From assembly GCF_900187045.1 (NCBI RefSeq), contig NZ_LT906453.1:1612001-1676000 (forward strand): a stretch of 64,000 nt of DNA. Direction: 5' to 3'. The translations under genes and the position numbers were made by a program. The notes under the pieces were generated by a model. It ran no database searches. It saw nothing but the letters and a program-made list of their open reading frames with translations, and was not told the origin of the DNA. Source of the stretch: Dermatophilus congolensis (GTDB taxonomy: Bacteria > Actinomycetota > Actinomycetes > Actinomycetales > Dermatophilaceae). Below, in pieces: positions 62,984 through 64,000 of this stretch. How positions within the stretch are numbered: position 1 is the stretch's first letter; every line of letters starts with the position of its first letter.

Positions 62984-64000
62984 CTGCACAACGGGCTGGA
63001 CGCCGCCGCGCCCCGGAACCGAACTCTGGGTTCGGTGGCTTTGATGATGACGCCACCATCGCAGACACTCCCGCCGGGGGAGTGCCGCCTTTGGTTCTCG
63101 TGACTGGGCCAGAACGTGTCTTGGCTCAGCGCGCTTTGGAAGCCACTGCTATCGCGCTACGGGCTACTGACCCGCAGGTCGATATTGTCCGTTTTGATGC
63201 CGAAGGGTATGAGGCTGGCTCCATCGCTATGGCCGCTAGCCCTTCTCTTTTCGGGGGCAGAACAGGCATTTTTGTGCGTGGCTTGGAGGCCGCTAATGAC
63301 GCTTTGATCGAGGACCTTGTTCGCTATCTCAGTGCCCCTGAAGAGACGGTGACTCTTGCCGTTTGGCATCGCAGCGGTAATCGTGGCAAAAAAGTCCTCG
63401 ACATGATGAAAAAAGCTGGTGCGCGGGTTCTGACCGCTCCAGCGATTAAGAGCGACCGGGACAAGTCTGAGTTTGTCAGCAGTGAGTTCCGTCGCGCGGG
63501 GCGTCGTATCGCTCCTGACGCTGTGAAAACTCTTGTCGAAGCAGTAGGTAAAAGTGTCGATGAGTTGGCTTCTGCTTGTAGTCAGCTCATCGCAGACACC
63601 ACAGGGGCGATCGACACCGGAACAGTCGAGACGTATTACGGCGGCCGTGTCGAAGCGAATGGGTTCAAAGTCGCCGATGCTGCTTTGGCGGGGAACACTG
63701 CTGAGGCGCTGGCGTTGGTGCGGCATGCGTTGGCTGTGGGGACTGATCCTGTGCCGATTGTGGCTGCGTTGGCGGTGCAGATTCGCCAGCTCATTAAGGT
63801 CACGGGGGCGCCCTCTGGGTCGGCGGGGCAGGTTGCTGGGGCGTTGGGAATGGCTCCCTGGCAGGTTGATCGGGCTCGTCGTACTGCGCGAGGGTGGAGT
63901 GAGGATGGGCTTGCTGTTGCGGTGGAGGCAATCGCGGCTGCTGATTTCGCGGTCAAAGGTGGGGGCCGGGATCCGCAGTTCGCGGTGGAGCGGTGTGTGT
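62980..64000 (+). CDS. holA: DNA polymerase III delta subunit (partial)
   Basis: The frame runs from ATG 62980, overlapping the helicase stop (ATGA), to the right edge, giving 340 complete codons. HolA features are the clamp-loader N-terminal domain (PPLVLVTGPERVLAQRAL near 35), a conserved LFGGRTGIFVRGLE near 90, VLTAPAIKSDRDKSEFVSSE near 150, and the C-terminal collar helices (GNTAEALALVRHALAVGTDP near 233; RQLIKVTGA). It ends just before the stop in a normal-looking GGRDPQFAVERCV. The ~25-residue N-terminal basic extension is unusual. Confidence 0.92.
   Translation, partial: MTAQRAGRRRAPEPNSGFGGFDDDATIADTPAGGVPPLVLVTGPERVLAQRALEATAIALRATDPQVDIVRFDAEGYEAGSIAMAASPSLFGGRTGIFVRGLEAANDALIEDLVRYLSAPEETVTLAVWHRSGNRGKKVLDMMKKAGARVLTAPAIKSDRDKSEFVSSEFRRAGRRIAPDAVKTLVEAVGKSVDELASACSQLIADTTGAIDTGTVETYYGGRVEANGFKVADAALAGNTAEALALVRHALAVGTDPVPIVAALAVQIRQLIKVTGAPSGSAGQVAGALGMAPWQVDRARRTARGWSEDGLAVAVEAIAAADFAVKGGGRDPQFAVERCV

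Overview
This window reads as chromosomal DNA from a high-GC actinobacterium, most likely in the Micrococcales. Four things point there: the DUF3046-recA-recX block with an actinobacterial LexA box (core CGAAC-N4-GTTCG), the rimO-pgsA-pncC-clgR block, an Lhr helicase next to a Nei-type glycosylase, and frequent GTG starts with GTGA/ATGA overlaps. The species cannot be fixed from sequence alone. I saw no rRNA, tRNA, CRISPR array, insertion sequence or prophage gene.

Layout. 1-7.1 kb: the 5' part of a cytoplasmic molybdopterin (serine-ligand) oxidoreductase running off the left edge, then rpsO, pnp and an APC amino-acid permease. 7.1-13.0 kb, minus strand: a betaine/homocysteine-type methyltransferase behind a cobalamin riboswitch, preceded by a three-gene operon (lipoprotein binding protein, ChlD-like and ChlI-like metal-chelatase AAA+ subunits) with a folded leader. 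13.2-16.6 kb: a manganese ABC importer (mntABC) converging on its DtxR/MntR-type regulator, with 127 bp of coding overlap. 16.6-22.9 kb: an AT-rich island, ornithine aminotransferase, a ThrE exporter, a YfcC-type antiporter, a 29-bp perfect hairpin and a CPBP protease. 22.9-31 kb: a mixed accessory stretch holding a possible small membrane protein, a FhuF-type 2Fe-2S protein, an ABC ATPase with altered motifs, a second APC permease, a DUF2252 protein, an uncharacterised coiled-coil protein and an ABC-F ATPase.

31-43.4 kb is a conserved core: dapB, dfrA/thyA (minus), dapA, rnj, ftsK, a lipoprotein with beta-lactamase-like motifs, rimO, pgsA, pncC and clgR. 43.4-52.3 kb, minus strand: arfB, nei, lhr, then a sulfur cassette (rhodanese-DUF2892, TauE/SafE transporter, metallo-beta-lactamase-rhodanese) behind a CsoR/CstR-like operator. 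52.4-64 kb: DUF3046, recA, recX, miaB, miaA, dapF, a small-molecule/rRNA-type methyltransferase (minus), hflX, a DinG-type helicase and the start of holA.

Shared themes: lysine/peptidoglycan precursor synthesis (dapA, dapB, dapF), RNA turnover (pnp, rnj), DNA repair (recA, recX, lhr, nei, dinG), tRNA and ribosome modification (miaA, miaB, rimO), ribosome rescue or splitting (arfB, hflX), and metal or sulfur homeostasis (mnt, cobalamin riboswitch, chelatase operon, fhuF, persulfide cassette). Many gene ends carry long GC-rich perfect hairpins without a T tract. The strand bias in base composition comes in blocks that do not follow gene orientation, with a clear switch inside or just after ftsK.
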